A stretch of 13,319 nucleotides of DNA from Planctomycetota bacterium (GCA_947455805.1 CANGSN010000041.1:1-13319); one strand, 5' to 3'. Counted from the stretch's first letter, positions 5,077 to 12,640 are shown. Program-made: numbers and translations. The notes: generated from the letters alone by a model not told the origin.

Positions 5077-6507
5077 ATGCCATCGTTTCGCCTCGCCCGC
5101 TTCCTGCTCGCCGTCGCCGTCGCAGCCACGGCAACGGCGCAAAGTCCCCCTGCCGGGTTCACCTACCAGACCCTCAGTGACGGCCAGCTCCAAGGCGCTA
5201 CCGCCATGGCGTTCCTGCCTGACGGCGGGCTGCTGATCACCGAGCGCGTCTCCGGCAACGTCCGCATCTTCCGCAACGGGCAGCTGCAGGCCGCCCCCTG
5301 GGCGACGATCGCCGTCGGCACCGCGAGTTCGTTCACCGAGCAGGGCCTGCTGGGCATCGCGGTCGATCCGAACCACCTCGTCAACCGCCACGTCTACGTC
5401 TACTACACCGAACCGACGCTGAACGAGAACCGCATCGGCCGGCTGACCGAAGTGGGCGGCGTCGGCACCAACCTGACCGTGCTGACGCCGCCAGGTGCGA
5501 TCCCGGCCGACTGGTACCACAACGGCGGCACCATGGTCTTCGGCTTCGATGGCACTCTCTATGTGTCGTCCGGCGACAGCTACATCAGTGCCAACGCGCA
5601 GACCCTTGGCAACCTGCTCGGCAAGGTGCTGCGCTACGAGCTGCCGAACCTGACCGCGCCGGCGGACAACCCGTTCCCTGGCAGCCCGATCTACTCGTAC
5701 GGGCACCGCAACATGTTCGGTCTCGGCATCCATCCGGTGACCGGCGTGCTCTACGCGACGGAGAACGGGCTGGCGCTGCAGGACGAGATCAACCGCATCT
5801 TGCCGGGCGGCAACTACGGCTGGCCGCTGGTCGAGGGTGCCGAGACGACGCCGAATCCGGCGCTGGTCGATCCGCTGCGCACCTATGCGCCGACGATCGC
5901 CCCGACCGGCATGTGCTTCTACGCGGGCGACCACTACCCGGCCTCGTGGAAAAACGTCTGGTTCCTGACCGACTACAACGCCGGTCGCGTGCGGGCGGTG
6001 ACGCTGGACGCTTCCGGATCCTCGGTGCAGGGCGAAGTCACGTTCCACCAGCTGCCGGGTTCGGGCTACGGCATCCTGTCGGGCCCCGACGGCAACCTGT
6101 GGCTGCTCAGCAACGACCTCGGTGGCTACGGCGCCGACGAGCTCGGGCGCTACGTGCACGCCAACGAGACCGTGCCGTCGGTGCAGCTCTCGGCGGTTTC
6201 GAACAAGTCGCTCGGTGGCACCGTGACCGGCTGCGTGCGGTCGATCGACAACGACATCGTCGTGCCGTGGCTGTCGCTGTCGCGCTTCCCGACGCCGGTG
6301 GCGACGCCGCTCGGCAACTGGTGGGTGCCGACCGACGTCATGCTGGCACCGATGCTCGTCAGCAACGATGCACGCGTCTACTTCCCGTTCTCGCTGCCGA
6401 ACGATCGCTCGTTCCTCGGCACGTCGTTGCACCTGCAGGCGGTCAGCGTGTTCGCGCAGCCGACGCTGTGGCTGAGCAACGCGTCGGAACTGGTGTTGCG
6501 CGGCTGA
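5077..6507 (+). CDS. Secreted PQQ-dependent sugar dehydrogenase-like protein (GSDH family)
   Basis: This 476-residue protein resembles soluble aldose/glucose dehydrogenases of the glucose/sorbosone dehydrogenase family, which oxidise sugars in the periplasm using PQQ and calcium. Residues 1-21 are a Sec signal peptide with predicted cleavage after ATA (19-21). The beta-propeller spans about 25-365. Family blocks are visible: FLPDGGLLITERVSGNVRIF (47-66), EQGLLGIAVDP (88-98), YHNGGTMVFGFDGTLYVSSGD (147-167; His148 aligns with the catalytic His), GKVLRYE, SYGHRNMFGLGIHP (207-220; Arg211 aligns with a PQQ-binding Arg) and INRILPGGNYGWP. Residues about 370-476 form an additional C-terminal domain ending in SNASELVLRG that I cannot name. 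The ATG at 5077 is chosen for the signal peptide; the frame is open upstream but noncoding. Actual substrate and cofactor use are unproven. Confidence 0.85.
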   Translation: MPSFRLARFLLAVAVAATATAQSPPAGFTYQTLSDGQLQGATAMAFLPDGGLLITERVSGNVRIFRNGQLQAAPWATIAVGTASSFTEQGLLGIAVDPNHLVNRHVYVYYTEPTLNENRIGRLTEVGGVGTNLTVLTPPGAIPADWYHNGGTMVFGFDGTLYVSSGDSYISANAQTLGNLLGKVLRYELPNLTAPADNPFPGSPIYSYGHRNMFGLGIHPVTGVLYATENGLALQDEINRILPGGNYGWPLVEGAETTPNPALVDPLRTYAPTIAPTGMCFYAGDHYPASWKNVWFLTDYNAGRVRAVTLDASGSSVQGEVTFHQLPGSGYGILSGPDGNLWLLSNDLGGYGADELGRYVHANETVPSVQLSAVSNKSLGGTVTGCVRSIDNDIVVPWLSLSRFPTPVATPLGNWWVPTDVMLAPMLVSNDARVYFPFSLPNDRSFLGTSLHLQAVSVFAQPTLWLSNASELVLRG

Positions 6508-6515
6508 TCGCCCGG

Positions 6516-6634
6516 GGCCCGACTCAAGGGCCTCCAGCTGCCGCACCGCCCCTGCCAGTGGTTCCTCTGCTCCCGCCGATCCTGGGCAGGGCCCTCTCTG
6601 ACTGCTCGCGCAGCACCGGCTACCGCGAGGGCCC
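6516..6634. terminator. Hairpins between the convergent dehydrogenase and Uma2 genes
   Basis: GGCCC (6516-6520) pairs with GGGCC (6528-6532) around GACTCAA, 8 bases after the dehydrogenase stop. Further on, GGGCCCTC (6589-6596) pairs perfectly with GAGGGCCC (6627-6634), enclosing a small TGCT/AGCA stem (6603-6606, 6612-6615). This second structure begins 14 bases past the Uma2 stop as read from the other strand. Together they probably stop transcription from both sides. Confidence 0.4.
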
Positions 6635-6648
6635 GAATCGTCGACGGA

Positions 6649-7179
6649 TCACCACAGCTCGGCGAACGGCACCTCGACGTCGGGCAGGATTCCGAGGCGC
6701 AGCGAGGTCGTCGCAGTGCGGGGCGCGCTGAACTTGCTGCCGTCGTGCAGGAACTGCGTCACCGTGCGCGCGTCGCCGTCGACGAGCCACAGCTCGGGCG
6801 TGCCGGCGGCCTGGTAGCAGAGGCGCTTCTGGTTGCGGTCACGAGCGGCGGTCCTCTTCGACAGGATTTCGATCGCCAGGTCCGGGGTGCCGAACAGGCG
6901 CGATGGCAGGATGCGTTCGTAGTGAGCAGGCAGCACGACGATCAGGTCGGGGCGCACGATGTCGTGCTTCCCGAGTTCGCAGTCGACGTCGGTAAAGACC
7001 TTGCCGCGTCGCTTGCGGCCGATGCGCAGCATCAGCTCCGTCAGCAGCTCGGCCTGCAGGCCCTGGTGCGGAGTGCCGGCGGCCGGAGTCACGACGACCT
7101 CCCCGTCGAGCACTTCGTAGCGCTGCCCGTCGTCGGGTAGCAGCACGTAGTCGTCGTAGGCGAACTTCTTCGTCGGCAT
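6649..7179 (-). CDS. Uma2-family protein (DUF820, PD-(D/E)XK nuclease-like fold)
   Basis: The 176-residue protein shows the Uma2 pattern in order: an N-terminal YDDYVLLPDDGQRYEVLDGE, then TPHQGLQAELL, RPDLIVVLP with Asp78, PDLAIEILSKRT with Glu104 and Lys108, and CYQAAGTPELWLVD. Asp78, Glu104 and Lys108 fit the metal-binding set of PD-(D/E)XK enzymes. The family is very widespread in cyanobacteria and planctomycetes, usually as many copies, and has no established cellular role; it is often called a putative endonuclease. Start: an ATG at 7215 would add 12 residues, but the promoter at 7246-7219 predicts a transcript beginning near 7212, after that codon. The ATG at 7179 also matches the usual family N-terminus. 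No toxin or antitoxin partner is adjacent. Confidence 0.9.
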   Translation of the reverse strand: MPTKKFAYDDYVLLPDDGQRYEVLDGEVVVTPAAGTPHQGLQAELLTELMLRIGRKRRGKVFTDVDCELGKHDIVRPDLIVVLPAHYERILPSRLFGTPDLAIEILSKRTAARDRNQKRLCYQAAGTPELWLVDGDARTVTQFLHDGSKFSAPRTATTSLRLGILPDVEVPFAELW

Positions 7180-7218
7180 GCTGCGTTGGGTTTGGTGGGT
7201 GCGGACTCTGGCCATGGC

Positions 7219-7246
7219 ATCCTAGTTCCTCCTCCGACCCCGACAA
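7219..7246 (-). promoter_or_regulatory. Promoter of the Uma2 gene
   Basis: On the - strand TTGTCG (7246-7241) is followed after 16 bases by TAGGAT (7224-7219). The expected start near 7212 falls within the upstream candidate ATG (7215-7213), which favours initiation at 7179 with a leader of about 33 bases. Confidence 0.5.
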
Positions 7247-7311
7247 CCGGGGCCGGAGTGCTCTGTGTCCGCTCGCGTCGCCGCGGTCGCACTCCACCCG
7301 GAATTCCGTCG

Positions 7312-7340
7312 CTGGCTTCGTGCGCGGCATCCGCTACACC
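7312..7340 (+). promoter_or_regulatory. Candidate leaderless-type promoter of hisS
   Basis: CTGGCT (7312-7317), 17 bases, then TACACC (7335-7340). Only 8 bases separate this hexamer from the hisS ATG at 7349, and there is no purine-rich Shine-Dalgarno in between. Transcription would start at, or one or two bases before, the start codon. Confidence 0.4.
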
Positions 7341-7348
7341 AGCGCCCG

Positions 7349-8689
7349 ATGAGCGAGATCTCGACCAAGCCGCCGAGCGGCATGCGCGACTTCCTGGCCG
7401 CCGACGTCATGCGCCGCCGCCACGTGCTGGCCGTGGTGCAGCGCGTCTACGAGTCGTTCGGCTTCGTGCCGCTGGAGACGCCGACGATCGAGAACCTGTC
7501 GACGCTGCTCGGCAAGTACGGGCCCGAAGGCGACCAGCTGCTCTACCGCATCCTGCACCGCCGCGAACGGCTGCAGAGAGCGCTGGCGTCCGGCAGCCCG
7601 AGCGAGCTCGAGCTCAGCGACGAAGGCCTGCGCTACGACCTGACGGTGCCGCTGGCGCGCGTCGTCGCCAACTACCGCACGCTGCCGGCCTACTACAAGC
7701 GCTACGCGATCCAGCCGGTGTGGCGCGCCGACCGGCCGGCGAAGGGGCGCTTCCGCGAGTTCTACCAGTGCGACGTCGACATCACCGGCACCACGAGTCT
7801 GCTGGCGGACGCCGAGGTCGCGGGCGCGGTGGCGAAGGTGCTGCTCGAGCTCGGCTTCACCGACTTCAAGATCCACGTCAACCACCGCGAGCTGCTGCGC
7901 GCGTTCGTGACCGCGGCGGGACTGGCTGCCGAACAGGAAGCACCGGCGCTGATCGCGCTCGACAAGCTCGACAAGGTCGGGCGCGATGGCGTGCTCCAGG
8001 AACTGGTGCAGAAGGGCTTCGCCGCCGAGGTCGGGCCGCGGCTGCTCGACGCGCTCGAACGCGCGCGCCAGCCCGGCGCGTTGGCCGCGATGGCCGCGGA
8101 AGCGGGGCCGTTCCAGGTGGCAGCACAGGCGCTGCAGACGCTGTTCACCGCGGCCGCCGACGGCCCGGCCGGTCCGCGCCTCGTATTCGATCCGACGCTG
8201 GCGCGTGGCCTCAGCTACTACACCGGCCCGATCTTCGAGATCAGCTGTGAGGGCCTCAGCGGCTCGATGGGCGGCGGCGGGCGCTACGACAACCTGATCG
8301 GCATGTTCCAAAAGCAGCCGATCCCGGCGGTCGGCTTCTCGCTCGGCCTCGAGCGCGTGCTGCTGGTGATGGAGGAACGCGGCATGTTCCCGCCGCTCGG
8401 CATCGGCCCGCAGGTGCTGCTGTGCCGCATGGCCGACGTGCCGGCGGCGGCGGCGATCAAGGTGGCGACGCAGCTGCGTGCGCAGGGCCTGCGCGTCGAA
8501 CTGTTCGCCGACGACAAGGCGATGGGCAAGCAACTCGGCTATGCCGACACGATCGGCGCGCCGTTCGCCGCGATCCTCGGAACCAGCGAACTCGCCGCCG
8601 GCACGGTGGCGCTGAAGGAGCTGAAGGCGGGCACGCAGGTGGCGGTGCCGGTCACCGACGTCGGCGTGTTCGTGATGAAGCGCAGCTGA
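7349..8689 (+). CDS. hisS: Histidine-tRNA ligase
   Basis: HisRS charges tRNA-His with histidine using ATP. The 446-residue protein starts with the usual PPSGMRDFL and contains class II motif 2 around RPAKGRFREFYQCDVD (129-144), the LRYDLTVPLAR block (94-104), the two histidine-specific segments LARGLSYYTGPIFEI (284-298) and GGGRYDNLIGMF (309-320), and motif 3 at AVGFSLGLERVLLVM (327-341). The anticodon-binding domain occupies about 350-446. Presence of the LARGLSYYTG segment argues for a true synthetase over the HisZ regulatory paralogue. The ATG at 7349 is chosen because the protein begins at the conserved segment there; upstream frame contains the promoter. The gene is divergent from Uma2 and precedes an unknown gene by 71 bases. 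Confidence 0.96.
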   Translation: MSEISTKPPSGMRDFLAADVMRRRHVLAVVQRVYESFGFVPLETPTIENLSTLLGKYGPEGDQLLYRILHRRERLQRALASGSPSELELSDEGLRYDLTVPLARVVANYRTLPAYYKRYAIQPVWRADRPAKGRFREFYQCDVDITGTTSLLADAEVAGAVAKVLLELGFTDFKIHVNHRELLRAFVTAAGLAAEQEAPALIALDKLDKVGRDGVLQELVQKGFAAEVGPRLLDALERARQPGALAAMAAEAGPFQVAAQALQTLFTAAADGPAGPRLVFDPTLARGLSYYTGPIFEISCEGLSGSMGGGGRYDNLIGMFQKQPIPAVGFSLGLERVLLVMEERGMFPPLGIGPQVLLCRMADVPAAAAIKVATQLRAQGLRVELFADDKAMGKQLGYADTIGAPFAAILGTSELAAGTVALKELKAGTQVAVPVTDVGVFVMKRS

Positions 8690-8700
8690 ACGCGTCGGCG

Positions 8701-8715
8701 GCGCGCTCTGCGCGC
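8701..8715 (+). terminator. Short GC hairpin after hisS
   Basis: GCGCGC (8701-8706) and GCGCGC (8710-8715) pair around TCT, starting 11 bases after the hisS stop. There is no T-run, and alternating GC of this sort is common in the window, so the call is weak. Confidence 0.25.
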
Positions 8716-8725
8716 ATTCGAGCGG

Positions 8726-8754
8726 TGGACGGCGCGCGCGGGCGGCGCCAAGAT
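8726..8754 (+). promoter_or_regulatory. Candidate leaderless-type promoter of the 8761 gene
   Basis: TGGACG (8726-8731, four of six to the -35 consensus), 17 bases, then CAAGAT (8749-8754, three of six to the -10). Six bases separate it from the ATG at 8761, matching the geometry seen at polA and the PilZ gene. The -10 match is poor. Confidence 0.3.
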
Positions 8755-8760
8755 GTCGCG

Positions 8761-9768
8761 ATGGCCGCCGACTCGTCGCCGCTGCACCCGCACCCTGCTG
8801 CTCTGCAGCCGGAGGAAGTGCAGCTGGTGGCGCGCATCGAAGCGGCGCTGCAGGCGCAGGACGGCGACCGGCCGCGCGCCTGCCTGTTCTCGCTGGCGCA
8901 GCAGCGCGAGAATCTCGAGCGCTTCGCCGACCTGCTGGCGCGCTACCCGTCGCCGCTCGAGGAGCAGGTGCTCGACGGCCGCCGCCGCGGCCTCGACACG
9001 CTGGTCGAGGCGATGCTGCACGCCGACCAGGCGACGTTCCCGTTCCGCGCGCCGACGATGGCGCTGGTGGGGCGGGCGATGAACATGGCGCAGATCAACT
9101 TCCTGCGCATGCTGTGGATCCTGTGCGCCGGGCTGCCGGACAGCGACGAAGCGGCGGCACTGCGCGAGCTGGCGGCGCGCCGGCTGCGCTACAGCGTGCA
9201 CACGCGCCTCGTCGAGGAAGTGCTCGCCGACCTCGCCACCGACGCCGTGCTCGACCGCACGCTGCGCGCGCGTGCGGTGCGCAACCTGGCCCAGCTGTGG
9301 GGCAATCGGCTGACCTGGCGCGTGCACACGTTCTTCCCGATCCTGGCGGCGACGTGGGAGGCGCGGCAACGCGTGCGCGTCGTCGGCGGCACGCTGCAGG
9401 GCAACAGCGAACTGCTGCAGCTGCTGACGCAGGGCGGCGAGGAGGAGTTCGTCGACCTGCTGCTCGACCAGGACTACGGCGAAGGCGAGTTGCTGGCGTT
9501 CCGCGAGTTCCTGTTCGGCACGTCGTCCGAAGAACTCGAACGGCTGGCCGCGCGCATGGCCGCCGAGGGATTGAGCAGCATCGAGCTCGACAGCAAGGTC
9601 GACGCAACCGCGCGCGACGCCGGCTCGATCCTCTACGAGTTCTTCCGCACACGCTTCGTGCAGTGCAGTGCGCGGCGCACGGCGAAGCTGCCGGGGCCGC
9701 GGCACACCGCCGAGGGCTACGTGATGCTGGCGTGGCTCGCGCGCCAGGACGGCGGTTCGGCCTGTTGA
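8761..9768 (+). CDS. Helical protein of unknown function
   Basis: I do not recognise this 335-residue protein. It is almost entirely predicted helix: runs such as VQLVARIEAALQAQ, RENLERFADLLARY, DEAAALRELAARRL, HTRLVEEVLADLA and EELERLAARMAAEG alternate with short breaks, which suggests an alpha-solenoid or helical bundle. No signal peptide is present; the hydrophobic patch at about 112-123 (INFLRMLWILCA) is too short for a sure membrane helix. There is no nucleotide-binding or catalytic signature. Coding is supported by codon bias across the whole frame and by its tight convergence with polA. The ATG at 8761 is preferred because the frame upstream overlaps hisS; no Shine-Dalgarno is visible. 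An ATG at 8753 lies in another frame. A partner or scaffold role is possible but unproven. Confidence 0.8.
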   Translation: MAADSSPLHPHPAALQPEEVQLVARIEAALQAQDGDRPRACLFSLAQQRENLERFADLLARYPSPLEEQVLDGRRRGLDTLVEAMLHADQATFPFRAPTMALVGRAMNMAQINFLRMLWILCAGLPDSDEAAALRELAARRLRYSVHTRLVEEVLADLATDAVLDRTLRARAVRNLAQLWGNRLTWRVHTFFPILAATWEARQRVRVVGGTLQGNSELLQLLTQGGEEEFVDLLLDQDYGEGELLAFREFLFGTSSEELERLAARMAAEGLSSIELDSKVDATARDAGSILYEFFRTRFVQCSARRTAKLPGPRHTAEGYVMLAWLARQDGGSAC

Positions 9769-9802
9769 ACCTCACCCTGAGCGACTCGGCAGCGCCAGGA
9801 CC

Positions 9803-12526
9803 TCAGTGCGCCGCGAGCCACGTGCGCCCGTGGCCGATCGCGACCTCGAGCGGCACCACCAGCTGTGCTGCGCCCATCATCGCGTCCTTGACCAGCCGTT
9901 CGACCTCGAGCCGTTCGTCGTTCGGCACGTCGAGCACGAGCTCGTCGTGCACCTGCAGCAACAGCCGCGCGCGCAGCGAACGGCGCTCGATCTCGCGCTG
10001 CACCGCCAGCATCGCGCGCTTGACGATGTCGGCGGCGGCACCCTGGATCGGCGTGTTGACCGCCATGTTCTCGGCGGCGATGCGCTGCATGGCGTTGGTC
10101 GAGTCGATGTCGGGCAACGGGCGGCGCCGGCCGAACATCGTCCACACTTCTTTCTTCTCGCGCGCCTGCTGCAGCGAGCCGTCGAGGTAGCGCTTCACGC
10201 CGGGCAGGGCGCGGAAGTAGGCCTCGATGAACTTCTTCGCCTCCGGCGGGCGCATGCCGGTCTCGGCGGCGAGGCGGGAGGGGCCCATGCCGTACATCAG
10301 CCCGTAGTTGACGATCTTCGCCTGGTTGCGCAGCTCGGGCGTGACCAGTGCTGGCATCATGCCGTGCACGATCGCGGCGGTGCGCGCGTGGATGTCCTCG
10401 CCGCGCTGGAACGACTCGACCAGCGCCCTGTCGCCGGAGACGTGGGCGAGGATGCGCAGCTCGATCTGCGAGTAGTCGGCCGACAGCAGCTCGTGGTCGC
10501 GGTCGCGCGCGACGAAGGCGGCGCGCACCTTGCGTCCCTCGTCGGTGCGGATCGGGATGTTCTGCAGGTTCGGGTCCTCCGAGCTGAGGCGCCCGGTGGC
10601 GGCGACCGCCTGGTTGAACGTCGTGTGCACACGCTTCGTCGCCGGCTCGACCAGCTGCGGCAGGCTGTCGACGTAGGTGCCCTTCAGCTTGGTCAGCAGG
10701 CGCCACTCGAGCACGAGGGCGGGCACCTCGTGGTGCTTCGCGACCTTCTCCAGCACGTCGTGGTCGGTCTTGTACTGGCCGGTCGGCGTCCGCTTGGGTT
10801 TCGGCAGGTCGGCGAGGCGGTGCACTTCGAGTTCGTCGAACAGCACGACGCCGAGCTGTTGCGGCGAGCCGAGGTTGAAGGCGTGGCCGGCGCGTTCGTG
10901 CACGCGCGCTTCGAGCGACGTGATGCGCTGCTGCATCTCGTGCGCCAGCGTGGCGAGGTGGTCGCGGTCGATGGCGATGCCTTCCCACTCCATCGCGTGC
11001 AGCACCGGCGCCAGCGGCATCTCGAGCTCGCGGTAGAGCGCTGCCGTGCCGGCGCGCTGCAGCCGTTCGTGCAGCGGCGCGTGGAGTCGCAGGATCAGGT
11101 CGGCCTCTTCATCGACGAACGACGCCACCAGTGCTGGGTCGACCTCGGCGAAGGTGCGCTGCTTCTTGCCGGTGCCGACGAGGTCCTTCGGGCTCTGCTT
11201 CTTGAACGCGAACTCGCGCAGCGCCAGCGCCTCGAGCGAGTGCGAGGTCGTGCCCGGGTCGCTGCAATAGCTCATCAGCTCGACGTCGTCGGCGATCGCC
11301 GGGGCCGGCAGGCCGCACAGGCGCAGCGCCGCCAGCAGGCGCTTCTGGTCGTGCACGACCTTCGCCGGTTTCGCGGCGGTGAGCGCGGTTCCCAGCGCCG
11401 TGAGCACGCCGCTGCGGCCGTCCGCGTGCAGCGAGCTCGCCAGCTCGAACGGCACGTAGCAGGCCTGGCCGGGCGCCCACGCGAAGGCGAGGCCGCCGAG
11501 CTTGCGGCTGCGCACGCCGCCGTGGCCCAGTTCGCCAGCGACGGCGATGCGTTCGCTTCTGGCCAGCGTCGCCAGCAGCGCTTGGAGCTGCGCCGGATCG
11601 CGCACGACGTCGTAGCGCTGCTCGACGTGGGCTTGCGGAGCCTTGCGCGCGGCGAGGTCGGCCAGCAGGTTGGTGAACTGCAGTCGCTGGAACAGCGGGC
11701 GCAGCTTGTCGGCATCGGGACTCGGGGGCGGCAGCGCGTCGACGTCGACGGCGAGCGGCACGTCGAGGTGCAGTGTCACCAGCTGCTTCGACAAGCGCGC
11801 GAGGTTCTCGTTCTCCGCCAGCGACTTCTGGATCGCCGGCTTCTTGACCTCGGCGAGCCGCTGGTAGATGCCGTCGAGGCTGCCGAACTGCTTCAGCAGC
11901 TCGACCGCGGTCTTCTCGCCGACCTTCGGCACGCCCGGCACGTTGTCGGAGCTGTCGCCCATCAGCGCCAGCAGGTCGATCATCGCCGTCGGCGGCACGC
12001 CCCACTTCGCGGTGGCGGCTTCGGCGTCGACGATCTCCGGCTTGCTGGTCGAGCTGCGCAGGTTCCACAGCTTGATCTGGTCGTCGACGATCTGCAGGAA
12101 GTCCTTGTCGCCGGTGACGACGTAGACCTCCATGCCGGCCTGCTTGCCGCGCATCGCCAGTGTGCCGATGACGTCGTCGGCTTCGTGCGTGTCGCTCTCG
12201 ACGATGCGGATGCCGAAGCCTTCGGCGGCTTCGCGGATGTCGGCGAGCTGCACCCGCATCTCGTCCGGCATCTTCTCGCGCGTCGACTTGTACTCGGGAT
12301 ACAGCTGCGTGCGCTGCAGGGCGCCGCGCGGGCCGTCGAACGAGATCGCCGCCGCGTCGGGCTTCTCGCGTTCGAGCAGTGCACGCAGCGTCGTGCAGAA
12401 GCCGTAGGTCGCCGCCGTCGGGTGGCCGCTGCTGTTCGTCAGCGGCGAGCGGCCGGTGCCCTGGAAGGCGAAGAAGCTGCGGTAGGCGAGGGCGGTGCCG
12501 TCGATCAGGAAGAGCCGCTTCGGCAT
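9803..12526 (-). CDS. polA: DNA polymerase I
   Basis: Pol I removes RNA primers and fills gaps in replication and repair. The 907-residue protein has three parts. The 5'-nuclease (about 1-290) shows Asp9 in LIDGTALAYR, FDGPRG (63-68), HEADDVIGTL (114-123), VVTGDKDFLQI (136-146) and GDSSDNVPGVPKVGEKTA (190-207). The 3'-5' exonuclease-like domain (about 300-490) lacks the expected catalytic acids: the DTE site reads AGE (330-332). The polymerase (about 500-907) has motif A DYSQIELRILAH (684-695), motif B RNQAKIVNYGLMYG (733-746) and motif C VHDE (859-862), with Asp684 and Asp861 as metal ligands. Motif B carries Tyr741 where most Pol I enzymes have Phe. The ATG at 12526 gives the conserved N-terminus and has no Shine-Dalgarno. 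The gene converges on the unknown gene, 34 bases apart. Confidence 0.97.
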   Translation of the reverse strand: MPKRLFLIDGTALAYRSFFAFQGTGRSPLTNSSGHPTAATYGFCTTLRALLEREKPDAAAISFDGPRGALQRTQLYPEYKSTREKMPDEMRVQLADIREAAEGFGIRIVESDTHEADDVIGTLAMRGKQAGMEVYVVTGDKDFLQIVDDQIKLWNLRSSTSKPEIVDAEAATAKWGVPPTAMIDLLALMGDSSDNVPGVPKVGEKTAVELLKQFGSLDGIYQRLAEVKKPAIQKSLAENENLARLSKQLVTLHLDVPLAVDVDALPPPSPDADKLRPLFQRLQFTNLLADLAARKAPQAHVEQRYDVVRDPAQLQALLATLARSERIAVAGELGHGGVRSRKLGGLAFAWAPGQACYVPFELASSLHADGRSGVLTALGTALTAAKPAKVVHDQKRLLAALRLCGLPAPAIADDVELMSYCSDPGTTSHSLEALALREFAFKKQSPKDLVGTGKKQRTFAEVDPALVASFVDEEADLILRLHAPLHERLQRAGTAALYRELEMPLAPVLHAMEWEGIAIDRDHLATLAHEMQQRITSLEARVHERAGHAFNLGSPQQLGVVLFDELEVHRLADLPKPKRTPTGQYKTDHDVLEKVAKHHEVPALVLEWRLLTKLKGTYVDSLPQLVEPATKRVHTTFNQAVAATGRLSSEDPNLQNIPIRTDEGRKVRAAFVARDRDHELLSADYSQIELRILAHVSGDRALVESFQRGEDIHARTAAIVHGMMPALVTPELRNQAKIVNYGLMYGMGPSRLAAETGMRPPEAKKFIEAYFRALPGVKRYLDGSLQQAREKKEVWTMFGRRRPLPDIDSTNAMQRIAAENMAVNTPIQGAAADIVKRAMLAVQREIERRSLRARLLLQVHDELVLDVPNDERLEVERLVKDAMMGAAQLVVPLEVAIGHGRTWLAAH

Positions 12527-12532
12527 GGCGCC

Positions 12533-12538
12533 GTTGTA
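12533..12538 (-). promoter_or_regulatory. Candidate leaderless -10 box of polA
   Basis: On the - strand TACAAC (12538-12533) matches four of six -10 consensus bases and lies 6 bases before the polA ATG. A transcript starting 6-7 bases downstream would begin at the ATG itself. No good -35 is visible at 16-18 bases, so reading from the DedA-type gene upstream may also contribute. Confidence 0.35.
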
Positions 12539-12625
12539 GGCAGCGTGGCCGCGGCGCGCGACGGAGAACCGTTCATGGCACCAAGGCGTGCACGAGGCCG
12601 CGGGCGTCGGCGGCGCGCGGCAGCA

Positions 12626-12638
12626 GCGCGAACCGCGC
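12626..12638 (-). terminator. Small GC hairpin after the DedA-type gene
   Basis: GCGCG (12626-12630) and CGCGC (12634-12638) pair around a 3-base loop just past the stop of the membrane-protein gene, read on the - strand. There is no T-run and the stem is short. The rest of the 114-base gap to polA holds only the candidate polA -10 box. Confidence 0.2.
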
Positions 12639-12640
12639 GT

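Noticed and set aside
7180..7215. ATG at 7215 as the Uma2 start
   Set aside because: The promoter at 7246-7219 predicts a transcript starting inside or after this codon, and the added 12 residues are not typical of the family.
7265..7348. Upstream extension of hisS
   Set aside because: HisRS proteins begin near the PPSGMRDF block, and the extra 28 codons overlap the presumed promoter.
7349..8689. HisZ (regulatory subunit of ATP phosphoribosyltransferase) instead of HisRS
   Set aside because: The histidine-specific segment LARGLSYYTG, motif 2 and the C-terminal anticodon-binding domain are all present.
9741..9801. Direct repeat of GCGCCAGGAC at 9741-9750 and 9792-9801
   Set aside because: A 10-base match made of common GC words, with one copy inside a coding region; chance is sufficient.
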